Below, one piece after another: positions 51,001 to 56,389 of a stretch of DNA of 64,000 nucleotides. The notes beneath the pieces are model-generated. The model was not told the origin of the DNA. It ran no database searches and was given only the letters and a program-made list of their open reading frames with translations. Made by a program: the position numbers and the translations under genes. Position 1 is the first letter of the stretch. Each line of letters opens with the position of its first letter. This DNA comes from Diphasiastrum complanatum (Eukaryota > Streptophyta > Lycopodiopsida > Lycopodiales > Lycopodiaceae), in the NCBI GenBank assembly GCA_029204225.1, contig CM055092.1, positions 18,779,222-18,843,221 on the forward strand, given 5' to 3'.

Positions 51001-54000
51001 AATTCTAGATGGGGGCTCTAGAAATAGGTATGGTTGTAATGGAAGGAGGGGCAGGGCTATATGGTAAAAAAGAAATAACTTATGTTCATTACAGGATAGC
51101 ATTGACCAGGTTAGTGATATTTTGGATGTTAAATATGAAAGGCAGAGAGATTGGAGCATAATCAATTTCAATGAGTTGGTACATATCCACAGCTACAAGT
51201 GGCCAGTGTATGTGTTTCTCCTAATAAAAACCACTTTCATTTTGCTTGTTCTCATGATCTCTCTCAAATTGTAGTATGTCTTGAAGAAATGCCTGAAATT
51301 GAGTGTCTCAACAGGAAACGTAGGGTAAGCGATGATTTTGGCTTCACTTTGTAAGAAAGTTTGTCAATTTTTGGTCAAAATTTCAAGTGTCCTGGATCTA
51401 GCCTTTATTTTATATCGTATGTCCATGTCCAGCTGAATTGAACTGATCTCTGGACCTCTAAAAAGGAGTGCTGTCATTATCGTTCTATTTTGTGCAAAGC
51501 TTCTTAAGCTAGTATTTGGATGGTCTTTTTCAACTTTTTGATGCACCATGTATCAGATTGCCAGAAGAGATGAAGAAATGGCGCCATATATTCCTACTTC
51601 TAAGAGAAGTTATGTCTTTGGTGGCATTTGTGGAATTTCAGCAACTGCTTTTGTCAAGGTATTATCCTATTTTCTATTCCATCAGCTATGATTTGGAATG
51701 TCGTGTAGGCTGATACCTATCGAGCATCACTGCTTGTACTCCAAAACTGAACAGTGAAAGATATTTTGGGATCTCACCAATCTGTCTTTCTGTTACTGGG
51801 ATTTGATAAAATGTTTGGTTCTTTTCTGTCGGCAGGCTGTAAATGATATAAGCATTGTGAATGTATTTGGAGTTCGACAAATTTGCAGAAATTGTATTGC
51901 CCTGCAGCAGGTGTGTATGCTGATGTAAAATCAACTTAATTGAGGAAGTAATAGCTGTAATGGTTAGCATCTTTCATCTCTTGTATGTCCTCATTTGTGT
52001 TCCAAATGGAGTTGAGAACCCCTTACCTCATGGAGAGGAAAGAAAGGACACCTTAAAGGTTATAGTACATAATAGTATCAGTCCATATTGGAATTGTGGC
52101 TGTGCTCTATGTAATTCTCCATACATATGTATCTTCCCACTAATCTGTGTATTGATGGAAATCTAAAGACAAGCAAGTCCTCACATCTTGGCAGCAGAGC
52201 ACCAAATAGTACTTACTACTGGTATTTGTTTACTCTCGATTTTATTGAGCATAGAACAGAGGGATTTTTTCATGAATCTTCTAGAATACACTGTTACTAG
52301 AAAGTGAATGTAGTTTCTTCACACTGCTTGTATCATGAATTTGAGAGATTTCTGCCAGAACAAGGTGATGGGTCGATGACCTTCCAGCATGTGTGAGAAT
52401 TACTTTTCTTCCCTGCCAACACATGCTTGAAGAGGGACTAGGTAGATATCATTCTTTGGGGGTCCACATGGGAGGCACAATAGCAATCCACCTTTAGATT
52501 CTGTGTCTCTATCAGAAGGGTTCAAACTGTGCTGCAGAAAATCTTATGTGTTGTTGTCACAACTTAGTCCTTGGCACAAAATAAGCATTAGTTTCTTAAG
52601 AGCATTCATCTGTTTGCAAGAAAATGCATATCCACAAGTTATATCTTTGAATGTACTAGAGGATCACATCTACAGCCTCACACACATCTACAGCCTACAC
52701 TCAACTTATTGATAGCATGACTGAAGTGTATGACCCCATGTTTTCAAATCAGGATTACTCAAAGTTGTCATCATTTTCACCTGCAGTGATTAGTTTCTAC
52801 TCCCTCTTGAGTGGTCCTTTCTAACAAGACATTCATGTCGACAATAAGGGCCAGTCACAGCCTATCATGTGCTGTTTTGAGCTCAATGATGCTATTTGAG
52901 ATCAGCTGGTATTGACAACAATTGAGAATCTACTTTTCACTAAAATAGATTGCATAATTTGCTAGAAGACTTCAATGCTACCTGACTTCAAAGTACAAGA
53001 AAGAAGAAGCTACCATTAAATTTAACTCATCGTCATTATGCTAGGCCTTGGCTGCACTAAGCTCAGGGAGTGGTGAATCGGTTCAACAGCGTCTAGATCG
53101 TGTTCGTACTTATTATGAGCTTCTTAATATGCCTTTTGAGGTACGTCTTTGGTTTCTCTGCCTTTCTTGGATAAGTACATTGATATTCTGGCTAGAGCTG
53201 AAAATAGGGCCTATTCTTGACTTTCTGGGAGGACAATATTCCCTGATAATTATCAAAGGATATTTTAATTGAATGAGCAGTCTTTCTTGACCTTGAAAAT
53301 GTTCAAGTTGCATAAGCTGTTCTCATTTTTCTGGCAGTTTTTACATACACGTTGAGGCCCAAATGGTTTCAAAAGCTTTAAAGTATCTTGAACATAGAAT
53401 ACTAAATAATGCTAGTTAAATACATTCTAAAGGAGAAGGAATCACAATGCCTCGCTCACATTAGTTAAGAGGCTTTCATTGCCTTAACTTTATGCTGACA
53501 TCAACCTTGTCACAGTTCAAAGTGGATGAGATGGAATAACAAGAATAATAGTCCAGAAGAGGAAGTAATTTTCTTTTTGAGTCATTTTTGAATGTAGGAT
53601 GGAACTGTGCAGTAATTTCTAGTGCAGAAACCATGGTTTGGCTTTTCATATAGGTAATTATTGGAATGCTCAAACCAGATGACTAACATCTCTCCGGTGT
53701 TGGTTGCAGGCTTTGATTGCATTTGTAACTGAGCACGAGACGCTCTTCTCTTTTTCAGAGTACGATATGCACGTTGTACCAACTTTTCTTCTTGCTTTGG
53801 TCTTTCCCCTATGAATTCAAGTTTGGTATCAGTTAGTTTTGGGAGAGGCTATATGGCAGTTTACCCTAGTTCTATGGCTAATGCACTGCACCAATGGTAT
53901 GGAAGTATGAAGAAGATTCTCATTATGCATTCAGTTCTGGGCATTTAATAGGGCATAGATTTTTACTCTAGTGTACTTGGGGCCGTACTAAATCATTCAG

Positions 54001-55684
54001 GACTCCAGCGTTTTAGGTAATTATATAGGGTCCATTTTTAAAGCAATTTGTCATTCTGTCATTGGACAACGGCCCAACAGGTTAGCCAGGTCCAAGCCTC
54101 TAGTAGAGTTTAGGTCCCTCCTGCCCTAATCATTGGGTAACCCTATCAATATTATGTGCTGCTCCTCTCCTTTTGATAGTTGGTTGTGATTTTTTTAGGA
54201 GAACTTTATGGCATTGCTCCTCTAATGGAGGGCCTAGTAACCTTTGCATTGCTGATTATCTTGATATCTTTGTAGGAGATCAATAAACTGTCGACAATCT
54301 TTTTCCCGTTTATGGATGACTTTTGGATGTGTTCTTGTGATTAGAGCAAATCCTAGAAGCAGAAGTGAGTGCTACTGATCATATGCATCAAATTGCCATT
54401 TACATTGGTGCTGAAAAGATTGAATCCTAGTTTGGTTCTTGGAAGTTCTCATCTTCCAGCTCCATAAGGCTATAGAGCTATCAGTTTTCAATTTCAACTG
54501 CATTTTTGGATTCCAAGGCAACTCATTGAAGAATCTGTGTTCATGCTCCTATTTTGCAGAAGTGAACAGGATCAGAATTCAGCCTTTAGGGTTTGTTGGC
54601 ACTTTTTTTTTTTGACCTGTTTCAAGATTGATCTTATCTTTGACGATAATTAGTTTCCAAACACAACGACTTGATCTCAGATTTACAAGGTTTTGTCTGG
54701 CAGTTACTATTTATATTTGCATTCAGTGCAGTATCTTCTTACATTGTTGCTGGATCATCCACTATGGTTTGATATTACAAGGATTATTGCTTCGGTGGTT
54801 CTCCAAATCCGGGTTAATATTTACATATTTATGGATGCCTTTCACCAAAGTTCTTCCAAGTCTATGCACACATGTTTGAACTTGCTTTTATGATCGGTGG
54901 TTTTGCATATCGTTCTACATTTTTGTCATATTATTATGCAGTAATGAGGGGTCTACTTCCACTTTCCAAGACTTCTTTGGCCCAAACTATTGGATGACAC
55001 GTTCATTATTGTTATCAAGTGGCATTCTTGGTCCATCATTATAGCTTTGCACATTGTTCACATCATCATTCAGTAGCCATTTCACATTCCATTTATGAGA
55101 CTTCCTACTCTATGTTACAGCTTCTTCAGCATGTAAATTCTTTCAGCTTCTTTTTTAGCGTATGAATTTTGCAGGCTTTTCTTCAGTGTATGCAGTCTGT
55201 TCTGTTTTTTTAACATTCAGCCACATTCGGTCATTTGGAAGGGATCCAGCATGAATTCAACAGGGCCTTGTTCTTCTGGAAGGGCATAGGTTCCTCTTGC
55301 CCTAACCTTAAAGGAAAACCCTAGAAGAGCCTATCAACAGGCATCGCTCCTTTCATTTAGGCAGTTGATAATCATAGTTCTTGAGAGCTTCTTGTACAAC
55401 TCCAGGGCATTGTTCCTTTCTTGGAGGGCCTGCTTACCAGGGCATCATTGATTGTTTTTTAGTGGATTACTTGAGGGATGATCTTGTGTGGATGTATGCT
55501 TAACTCAGTGAGTAGAATGTGGGCCATGCACCAGCTAAGTTACATTGCAGCACTGAGTTGCATTCTAAGTTGCCGTTTGCTGATATTCAGGTACTCAAGT
55601 CTTTTAAAAGTCACTGTGCCTGGAAGAGAAGTTCCTCTCGATGCAATACAGCGAATTGGAAAAATCTTGGCTCCCATTCAATAA
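14636..55684 (+). CDS. SEC8: Exocyst complex subunit SEC8 (EXOC4), 3' half, 14 exons
   Basis: SEC8 is one of eight exocyst subunits, the cytosolic complex that tethers secretory vesicles to the plasma membrane; in plants it serves polarised growth, cell plate and wall deposition. The visible exons encode about 496 residues, roughly the C-terminal half of a protein that is normally near 1050 residues. They end at TAA at 55682-55684. Exons: 14636-14766, 15208-15257, 15448-15548, 18409-18521, 19555-19662, 27508-27717, 27871-27956, 28653-28851, 29017-29094, 51557-51658, 51836-51910, 53045-53140, 53710-53759, 55591-55684. All junctions keep phase and use GT/AG. Recognised blocks include [65 protein letters not shown] and [13 protein letters not shown]. 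No stop or frameshift interrupts the model, so the gene looks functional despite introns of 7.8 and 22.5 kb filled with transposons. The 5' exons are not in view. Confidence 0.9.
15208..15257 (+). CDS. SEC8: SEC8 exon 2
   Basis: Encodes [16 protein letters not shown] and two bases of a Gly codon. The acceptor is TTGCAG; the donor is GTGAGT. Confidence 0.93.
15448..15548 (+). CDS. SEC8: SEC8 exon 3
   Basis: Completes the Gly codon, then [20 protein letters not shown] and [13 protein letters not shown]; donor GTAAGT. It matches the conserved region after the FTDK block of plant SEC8. Confidence 0.93.
16132..16348. mobile_element. Short non-autonomous hAT-type element with target duplication
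   Basis: 217 bp. Ends are inverted: CTTAGTTGCCCGTTCCG at the left, CGGAACGGGCTTCTAAG at the right. It is flanked by TTTTGTAT / GTTTGTAT (7 of 8 identical), as expected for the 8-bp hAT duplication. The ends carry the palindromic word GTTCCGGAAC in several forms; the centre is an A/T-rich filler. It encodes nothing. Confidence 0.75.
16394..16720 (-). repeat. A-tailed dispersed repeat with GC hairpin (copy 1)
   Basis: On the minus strand it reads from a GC-rich hairpin (GGGGGGCGCTGCCCCCC near 16659-16676) through a conserved body (AGGTTAGTTTTGAATTTTTA) to GATACCCATATTGCCC and a run of about 13 A. The same body and end occur on the plus strand at 26650-26910. In both copies the A run abuts a hAT-type palindromic terminus (GAAACGC...CGATTCTGA), so it may be the interior of a larger non-autonomous hAT element rather than a SINE. 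Confidence 0.5.
17010..17075. mobile_element. hAT-type palindromic terminus
   Basis: Clustered palindromic words (TTTCGCGTTTCGAATCGCGA, GCGAATCGCGATTCGC) ending in GCAACTATG, the same terminal pattern as the elements at 23725-24006 and 10721. The opposite end is not identified; it may pair with the terminus near 16394. Confidence 0.45.
17464..17587. mobile_element. Short hAT-type palindromic element, decayed
   Basis: Starts CAGAGATGCGTCCCGTTCCG and ends GAGTGCAACTACG. In between are CGCAACGTTCC and GCGATTCGGACCGCGATTCT words around a T run. The ends fit the family, but a target duplication is not clear. Confidence 0.4.
18409..18521 (+). CDS. SEC8: SEC8 exon 4
   Basis: Encodes [20 protein letters not shown] then [17 protein letters not shown]; acceptor CTGCAG, donor GTAATG. 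The first two bases complete a Ser codon from exon 3. Confidence 0.92.
18522..19554 (+). other. SEC8 intron 4
   Basis: About 1 kb of AT-rich intron. I see no repeat or coding signal in it. Confidence 0.7.
19555..19662 (+). CDS. SEC8: SEC8 exon 5
   Basis: Encodes [20 protein letters not shown] then [16 protein letters not shown]; acceptor TTTCAG, donor GTTCTG (weak but GT). Conserved with plant SEC8 (WAQ-MPKYA, ERT-ERCR). Confidence 0.93.
21174..21337. repeat. 82-bp tandem duplication
   Basis: Two adjacent copies, the first starting TCAGATCATTTAGAATTTGA and the second TCAGATCATGTAGAATTTGA, each ending GAATATGTGTCACATAT. The period is 82 bp and the copies differ at only a few positions. Confidence 0.85.
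21340..21800 (+). pseudogene. Ty3-gypsy integrase/chromodomain-end relic
   Basis: Plus-strand fragments resembling the C-terminal part of a gypsy integrase: [18 protein letters not shown] (cf. the LPLAEFAYN motif), then [20 protein letters not shown] (cf. HPVFHVSxLK) at 21566-21751. Frames are broken and there is no catalytic core. A related word pair at 20718-20755 and 21886-21920 (GTTAGTCAG...GCCTCG...AGGGGAA) may be decayed LTR sequence. Confidence 0.4.
21955..22014. repeat. (AC)n microsatellite
   Basis: About 60 bases of AC repeat followed by a short AT repeat. Any frame through it is artefactual. Confidence 0.95.
22304..22327. repeat. Short telomere-like TTTAGGG run
   Basis: Two to three plant-type telomere units (GGGTTTAGGGTTTAGGG) in the middle of an intron. 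Such teloboxes are common and do not by themselves indicate a telomere. Confidence 0.7.
22330..23085. other. Unassigned repeat with hAT-like acidic tail and terminus
   Basis: The minus-strand frame 22357-22719 (120 codons) matches no family that I know. On the plus strand around 22770-22815 an acidic stretch [17 protein letters not shown] resembles the C-terminal tail of plant hAT transposases. The segment closes at 23010-23085 with CGTTTCGAACCGCGATTTTG-type palindromes ending GCATCTATG. I read it as a decayed hAT-related element, with low certainty. Confidence 0.35.
23086..23724. other. Intron sequence with a short duplication
   Basis: Contains two near-identical words (CATGATTTGAGCAATGCTTA, near 23172 and 23226) and a decayed palindromic word cluster (AATCGGTTTGAATT, near 23358-23420). 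There is no coding signal. Confidence 0.4.
23725..24006. mobile_element. Short hAT-type element with perfect 8-bp target duplication
   Basis: 282 bp. Left end CATAGAATC, right end GGCTTCTATG (inverted). It is flanked on both sides by TACCTAGC (23717-23724 and 24007-24014), an exact 8-bp duplication. The ends are packed with palindromes: GAACCGTTAACGGTTC (23737-23752), GTACGGTTCT-G-AGAACCGTAC (23755-23775), GAACCGTG-C-CACGGTTC and others, around an A/T-rich centre. Non-coding and non-autonomous. Confidence 0.88.
24015..24225. mobile_element. Adjacent short hAT-type element(s), incomplete
   Basis: A new CATAGTTCCTAGGAACGG terminus starts at 24015, directly behind the target duplication of the preceding element. 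A third CATAGAACCCAC terminus occurs at 24132, followed by GAACCGTACCACGGTTCATG and GAACCGTGGTACGGTTC. Their right ends are not clear before the gypsy LTR starts at 24238. They show at least two more insertions of the same type in tandem. Confidence 0.55.
24238..26610 (-). mobile_element. Ty3-gypsy chromovirus fragment G1 (RNaseH to LTR)
   Basis: Minus-strand LTR retrotransposon, truncated at its 5' side near 26610 within RNaseH. It holds the RNaseH and integrase zinc region (26017-26604), integrase core (about 25869-25590), integrase C terminus with GPY/F-like YYGPF (about 25560-25000), a chromodomain (24758-24990), then a 3' non-coding region and LTR. The LTR begins at 24238 (TGTTGAATCAATGAAGCATA on the plus strand) and shares GAAGCATAAAAGACAGCA-type sequence with G3. 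No second LTR is present, so it is a fragment. Confidence 0.8.
24758..26604 (-). pseudogene. G1 RNaseH-integrase-chromodomain polyprotein, frameshifted
   Basis: RNase[21 protein letters not shown] and [14 protein letters not shown], with [16 protein letters not shown]. Integrase zinc region near 26020 ([15 protein letters not shown]). Integrase core: [30 protein letters not shown] (first Asp), [13 protein letters not shown] (second Asp region), and [10 protein letters not shown] (Glu). The frame shifts near 25615 and again near 25290. C terminus: [20 protein letters not shown], then the chromodomain [20 protein letters not shown], which in chromoviruses guides integration to heterochromatin. 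The long frame 24454-25869 is genuine only at its start; the rest is the wrong frame. Confidence 0.8.
26616..26628 (+). other. Primer-binding-site-like sequence
   Basis: TTGGTATCAGAGC matches the plant LTR-retrotransposon primer-binding site complementary to initiator tRNA-Met. It sits exactly where the G1 coding sequence is cut off and faces the other way, so it marks another, lost LTR element. Confidence 0.45.
26650..26979 (+). repeat. A-tailed dispersed repeat with GC hairpin (copy 2) and hAT-type terminus
   Basis: Starts with GGGGGGCGGTAGCCCCCC and shares AGGTTAGTTTTGAATTTTTA and GATACCCATATTGCCC plus an A run with the inverted copy at 16394-16720. After the A run it continues into CGTTTCTGG...GAAACGCGATTCTGAAACGC and ends GTGCTACTATG (26979), a terminus of the hAT-type family. 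Confidence 0.55.
27508..27717 (+). CDS. SEC8: SEC8 exon 6
   Basis: Encodes 70 residues from [20 protein letters not shown] to [12 protein letters not shown]; acceptor TTTCAG, donor GTACCA. It corresponds to the IGR-D-EKLM and LRPIKQ landmarks of plant SEC8. The preceding intron (19663-27507) holds gypsy and hAT-type elements. Confidence 0.93.
27871..27956 (+). CDS. SEC8: SEC8 exon 7
   Basis: Encodes [20 protein letters not shown] then DYLSESIR and two bases of a Gln codon; the donor GTAGGT overlaps an apparent TAG that is intronic. Confidence 0.92.
28455..28476. repeat. (CAG)n trinucleotide run in SEC8 intron 7
   Basis: Seven tandem AGC/CAG units in the intron between exons 7 and 8. Confidence 0.9.
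28653..28851 (+). CDS. SEC8: SEC8 exon 8
   Basis: Completes Gln, then [20 protein letters not shown], a basic Gln/His-rich variable stretch, and [20 protein letters not shown] to [11 protein letters not shown]. Acceptor CTCACAG, donor GTAGAG. The variable stretch corresponds to the poorly conserved loop after LGQ in other plants. Confidence 0.93.
29017..29094 (+). CDS. SEC8: SEC8 exon 9
   Basis: Encodes [20 protein letters not shown] then MAFTSQ; acceptor TTATAG, donor GTACTT. It is followed by the 22.5-kb intron. Confidence 0.93.
29338..29430 (-). mobile_element. LINE A 3'-end fragment (copy 6)
   Basis: Minus-strand 3' UTR only: GAGAGAAAGAAAGAAAGC (the TTTC/CT tail), then TTTATTTATGTC, a TACC-AAGAA-GGTA stem (29374-29386), CATAAGAC and CATTTCAAGTGTGATAG. 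Each block aligns with copy 1 (132-230). The tail abuts ordinary intron sequence; the 5' side is cut by a hAT-type terminus at about 29430. Confidence 0.7.
29430..30410 (-). mobile_element. hAT-related fragment with acidic C-terminal exon
   Basis: Left side has CGTTTCGAAATGCGTTTGAA and GGTTCGAAACAGG palindromic words. The middle is ACTTACAAATT-type spacer like the main hAT (3700-4340). The right side (30144-30401, minus) is an 85-codon frame with [20 protein letters not shown] and a basic end [10 protein letters not shown], resembling the acidic tail of the hAT transposase. A 14-base C run lies at 30114-30127. No catalytic part is present. Confidence 0.45.
30420..30577 (-). mobile_element. 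LINE B, 3' part (RT motif A)
   Basis: Minus-strand LINE RT fragment with [19 protein letters not shown] (motif A, catalytic Asp present). It continues the RT of LINE B, whose upstream part ends at 35678; the gypsy element G2 lies between them, flanked by the 5-bp repeat ATGCT (30578-30582 and 35673-35677). Confidence 0.7.
30583..31017 (-). repeat. G2 3' LTR
   Basis: 435 bp. It contains a TATA-like TATAAGTA on the minus strand near 30760 and two tandem 31-bp units (TAAGCTATGAAAGCA at 30606 and 30637). Its termini read AGTTA...TAACT rather than the usual TG...CA, so the exact ends could be off by a few bases. Confidence 0.65.
31065..31680 (-). pseudogene. G2 integrase C terminus and chromodomain
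   Basis: Open frame with [20 protein letters not shown], the GPY/F-like [35 protein letters not shown], and the chromodomain [20 protein letters not shown]. The integrase core upstream is missing; the homology to G1 begins abruptly near 31675. The frame ends at 31065 close to the 3' LTR. Confidence 0.75.
31988..33439 (-). other. 1.45-kb open frame replacing RT-RNaseH-integrase in G2
   Basis: A minus-strand frame of 483 codons without a stop follows the protease in a shifted frame. The protease frame itself runs on to 32991 (200 codons from 33593). I see none of the RT (F/Y-x-D-D), RNaseH or integrase D-D-E motifs in any frame. The predicted product is rich in Trp, His, Leu and Ile (for example [19 protein letters not shown]), with hydrophobic runs. 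Whether it is translated is unknown: it may be captured sequence, or a non-coding filler that happens to be open. Confidence 0.4.
33420..35007 (-). pseudogene. G2 gag and aspartic protease
   Basis: Begins at an ATG at about 35007 ([13 protein letters not shown]). A stop codon and frame changes follow near 34960 and 34450. Gag core: [20 protein letters not shown] and [10 protein letters not shown] (34459-34944), then [20 protein letters not shown] and a CCHC knuckle [14 protein letters not shown] (about 33960-34000). Protease: [16 protein letters not shown] with the catalytic DTG codons at 33711-33719, and [16 protein letters not shown] near 33490. Gag packages element RNA and the protease matures it. 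The order gag-PR is normal for the family. Confidence 0.8.
35150..35430. repeat. Minisatellite of about 80-bp units in the G2 leader
   Basis: The word GGACAGCCTGCAAACAA occurs at about 35234 and 35313 and, with changes, at 35397 and 35157, giving three to four units of 79-84 bp. It lies between the gag start and the 5' LTR remnant. Confidence 0.7.
35678..38115 (-). mobile_element. LINE B, 5' part (endonuclease to start of RT)
   Basis: Minus-strand LINE of a second family. In element order: a coiled-coil-like start ([20 protein letters not shown], about 38110-37960), a region with [16 protein letters not shown] (about 37420), the endonuclease start [18 protein letters not shown] (about 37260), GDFNG (36861-36875), the endonuclease end [12 protein letters not shown] and SDQLPLTS (36411-36700), the linker [16 protein letters not shown] (about 36070), and the RT fingers [19 protein letters not shown] (about 35680-35730). 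The RT continues at 30577 beyond the inserted G2. Frames are broken. Confidence 0.75.
38118..39925 (-). mobile_element. Ty3-gypsy fragment G3 (integrase to LTR)
   Basis: Minus-strand fragment. An LTR-like end at about 38120 (ATCAATGATGCATAAAAGAC on plus) matches that of G1. The integrase core at 39925-39540 has [33 protein letters not shown] and [18 protein letters not shown], so all three catalytic acids are present. The integrase C terminus at 39340-39137 has [20 protein letters not shown]. The chromodomain is lost or replaced after about 39000. The 5' side ends near 39925 beside a short GC/T/A-run segment (39930-39992). Confidence 0.75.
40000..41335 (-). mobile_element. LINE A copy 4, endonuclease and linker
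   Basis: Minus-strand 5' portion of LINE A. It starts near 41300 ([20 protein letters not shown], then [15 protein letters not shown]), passes through [39 protein letters not shown] and [20 protein letters not shown] (GDFN motif), and ends in the linker around 40005. The RT and the 3' end are absent. This is the least broken endonuclease of the family here (40518-40910 open). Confidence 0.78.
41336..42219. other. Unassigned sequence, probably retroelement leader
   Basis: No coding signal. It contains the word GAACTTTTGCTGTCCTCAGAG twice (about 41584 and 41660). It may be the 5' leader of the LTR element whose LTR lies to the right. Confidence 0.3.
42220..43000 (-). mobile_element. LTR with primer-binding-site-like sequence (fragment)
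   Basis: On the minus strand a segment starting TGTTAGGAACTTGGTG (about 43000) runs to about 42238. It is followed by TTTTTGGCATCATTGCCAAG, which resembles the TGGCGCCGTTGCC-type primer site of some plant gypsy elements. No partner LTR or coding region is seen, so this is a weak call. Confidence 0.35.
43029..43436 (+). repeat. G4 5' LTR
   Basis: Shares CCCGCATGCGGTATTTGCAT, a TATA-like CTCTATATATACC and GATTGGGAGTCTTGGGAGAC with the LTR at 49841-50218. It ends just before the primer-binding site. Confidence 0.8.
43438..43449 (+). other. G4 primer-binding site
   Basis: TGGTATCAGAGC, complementary to the 3' end of plant initiator tRNA-Met, directly downstream of the 5' LTR. Confidence 0.8.
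43450..44420 (+). other. G4 leader
   Basis: Untranslated leader between the primer-binding site and the GC-rich segment. I see no coding signal or repeat of note. Confidence 0.5.
44421..45075. repeat. GC-rich insertion with CTGCCCGGCGCC minisatellite and CT/CG tracts
   Basis: Strongly GC-rich island in AT-rich surroundings. Between about 44745 and 44890 the word CTGCCCGGCGCC recurs roughly seven times with changes. It ends in (CT)n at 45011-45061 and (CG)n at about 45061-45075. Long frames on both strands here are caused by composition. Origin unknown; it may be a separate inserted repeat in the G4 leader. Confidence 0.6.
45160..46415 (+). repeat. Tandem duplication of about 693 bp covering the gag start
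   Basis: GGTACCACAAGTGATTGTA starts at 45160 and again at 45853. The following 560-600 bases match, including the gag N terminus, with many substitutions and small indels. A run of about 13 A marks the join at about 45832-45843. Confidence 0.8.
45355..46640 (+). pseudogene. G4 gag, duplicated N terminus, broken
   Basis: Copy one: [20 protein letters not shown]...[17 protein letters not shown], ending in a stop after THLDFQP. Copy two (46115-46468): [20 protein letters not shown]...[15 protein letters not shown]. Then, in a third frame, [20 protein letters not shown] and [20 protein letters not shown], which resemble the retrotransposon gag capsid region. The first copy cannot give a full gag, and the second is frameshifted near 46420. 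Confidence 0.65.
46632..47027 (+). pseudogene. G4 protease end
   Basis: Frame with [20 protein letters not shown] and [10 protein letters not shown], matching the C-terminal part of gypsy aspartic proteases (the DIILGxDWL motif). The catalytic DTG part is missing, lost in the gag-protease junction. Confidence 0.6.
47160..48022 (+). pseudogene. G4 reverse transcriptase, frameshifted
   Basis: Contains [64 protein letters not shown] (motif A), [18 protein letters not shown] and the catalytic [11 protein letters not shown] (47714-47746), then [20 protein letters not shown] and [20 protein letters not shown]. Several stops and frame changes are present. It ends at the inversion breakpoint after SMIATLA. 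Confidence 0.8.
48023..49437 (-). pseudogene. G4 RNaseH and integrase, inverted block
   Basis: Read on the minus strand from 49437: [20 protein letters not shown] (the connection that normally follows RT), [35 protein letters not shown] (RNaseH), [20 protein letters not shown] (48857-49054), LNCDQC (integrase zinc region), then the core 48197-48580 with [29 protein letters not shown] and [12 protein letters not shown] (all D-D-E residues present), and [20 protein letters not shown]. The strand is opposite to the RT next to it. Confidence 0.82.
49438..49792 (+). repeat. G4-family LTR copy 2, truncated at both ends
   Basis: Aligns to the 5' LTR from TGTTCATGCACTGTGCTTAT through the TATA-like region to GATTGGGAGTCTT. 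It lacks about the first 60 bases (lost at the inversion breakpoint) and the last 20. Confidence 0.75.
49841..50218 (+). repeat. G4-family LTR copy 3
   Basis: Full-length match to the 5' LTR, from CCCGCATGCGGTATTTGCAT to GGGAGACGTTTTACA. It lies 48 bp behind LTR copy 2. Either this is the true 3' LTR of G4 or a solo LTR of a sister element. Confidence 0.75.
50219..51556 (+). other. End of SEC8 intron 9, unassigned
   Basis: Contains a protein-like plus-strand stretch around 50355-50510 ([20 protein letters not shown] in one frame) that I cannot assign. The remainder is AT-rich intron without signal. Confidence 0.35.
51557..51658 (+). CDS. SEC8: SEC8 exon 10
   Basis: Encodes [20 protein letters not shown] then [14 protein letters not shown]; acceptor TATCAG, donor GTATTA. 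In protein order it directly follows exon 9, so no exon is missing from the giant intron. Confidence 0.93.
51836..51910 (+). CDS. SEC8: SEC8 exon 11
   Basis: Encodes [20 protein letters not shown] then IALQQ; acceptor GGCAG, donor GTGTGT. Confidence 0.93.
53045..53140 (+). CDS. SEC8: SEC8 exon 12
   Basis: Encodes [20 protein letters not shown] then [12 protein letters not shown]; the acceptor is TGCTAG, the donor is GTACGT. Confidence 0.93.
53710..53759 (+). CDS. SEC8: SEC8 exon 13
   Basis: Encodes [16 protein letters not shown] and two bases of a Glu codon; acceptor TTGCAG, donor GTACGA. Confidence 0.92.
53760..55590 (+). other. SEC8 intron 13
   Basis: 1.8-kb intron before the last exon. 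It is AT-rich; no repeat family or gene is recognised. Confidence 0.6.
55591..55684 (+). CDS. SEC8: SEC8 exon 14 with stop codon
   Basis: Completes Glu, then [30 protein letters not shown] and TAA. Acceptor ATTCAG. It matches the EYS-LLKV-VPGR end of plant SEC8, so the C terminus is complete. I do not see a convincing polyadenylation signal. Confidence 0.93.
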
Positions 55685-56276
55685 GCTCTACAAGAGGTTC
55701 TAAGCTAGCTTGCGTTAGTTTATTTTTTTATGCTGATAATTCATTATGTAGAATAGATTCTTTTTTATATTGTGTTGCGTGGTACTTGTCCCATTGATTG
55801 TCGGCTAGCATGTCTTTATAGATGTGCAGATTTTGCTGCACATGAAAGGAAATCTGTTTTGTGATACATAGTGGTCCATTTCGGACTCCGTGTTCTATGA
55901 GTTGTAGATGGGGATTCAGGCAGGCTGTGAAAACGATTACCTTTGATACAAAGTGTTACTCTGGTGGTTGTATTTATACAACAACCTGAAATAGATGAAA
56001 CCTTAAATTATTTTCTTTATGGTAGAGGATTTTTTACACTACTCGCAAAATTGAAAAGCTTTTCTCAGGTGTATAAATTTGTGCCACATGTTGCAAAATG
56101 AACCTCTATCACTTACAACTTGAAATTTTAAAGGCTGTGTTCGGCTACATTATCTATATTTCCTTTTTTCCTGTTATGTTAGCTTTCTCAAATCAATGGT
56201 TAAATTTGATCTGTATGCTGATTCTTCAATGAGCTAAGAAATCAGTTTTGCCAAATTGTGCATATGATTGTGCATA

Positions 56277-56389
56277 TGATAGCATACACCAAACTAGGTC
56301 GATGCTGGAGTCATCCACCTTCAATACTTACTCAAGAGCAGTGGAGCAAGATGCTTGATGTGCTCGACCTAGTTTGGTGTATGCTATCA
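56277..56389. other. Perfect 26-bp foldback, candidate hairpin RNA or MITE
   Basis: TGATAGCATACACCAAACTA GGTCGA (56277-56302) is exactly inverted at 56364-56389, with a 61-base spacer. The size and perfect pairing would suit a plant microRNA or small-RNA precursor, but a short foldback element is equally possible. A TGTGCATATGAT duplication precedes the left arm. Confidence 0.5.
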
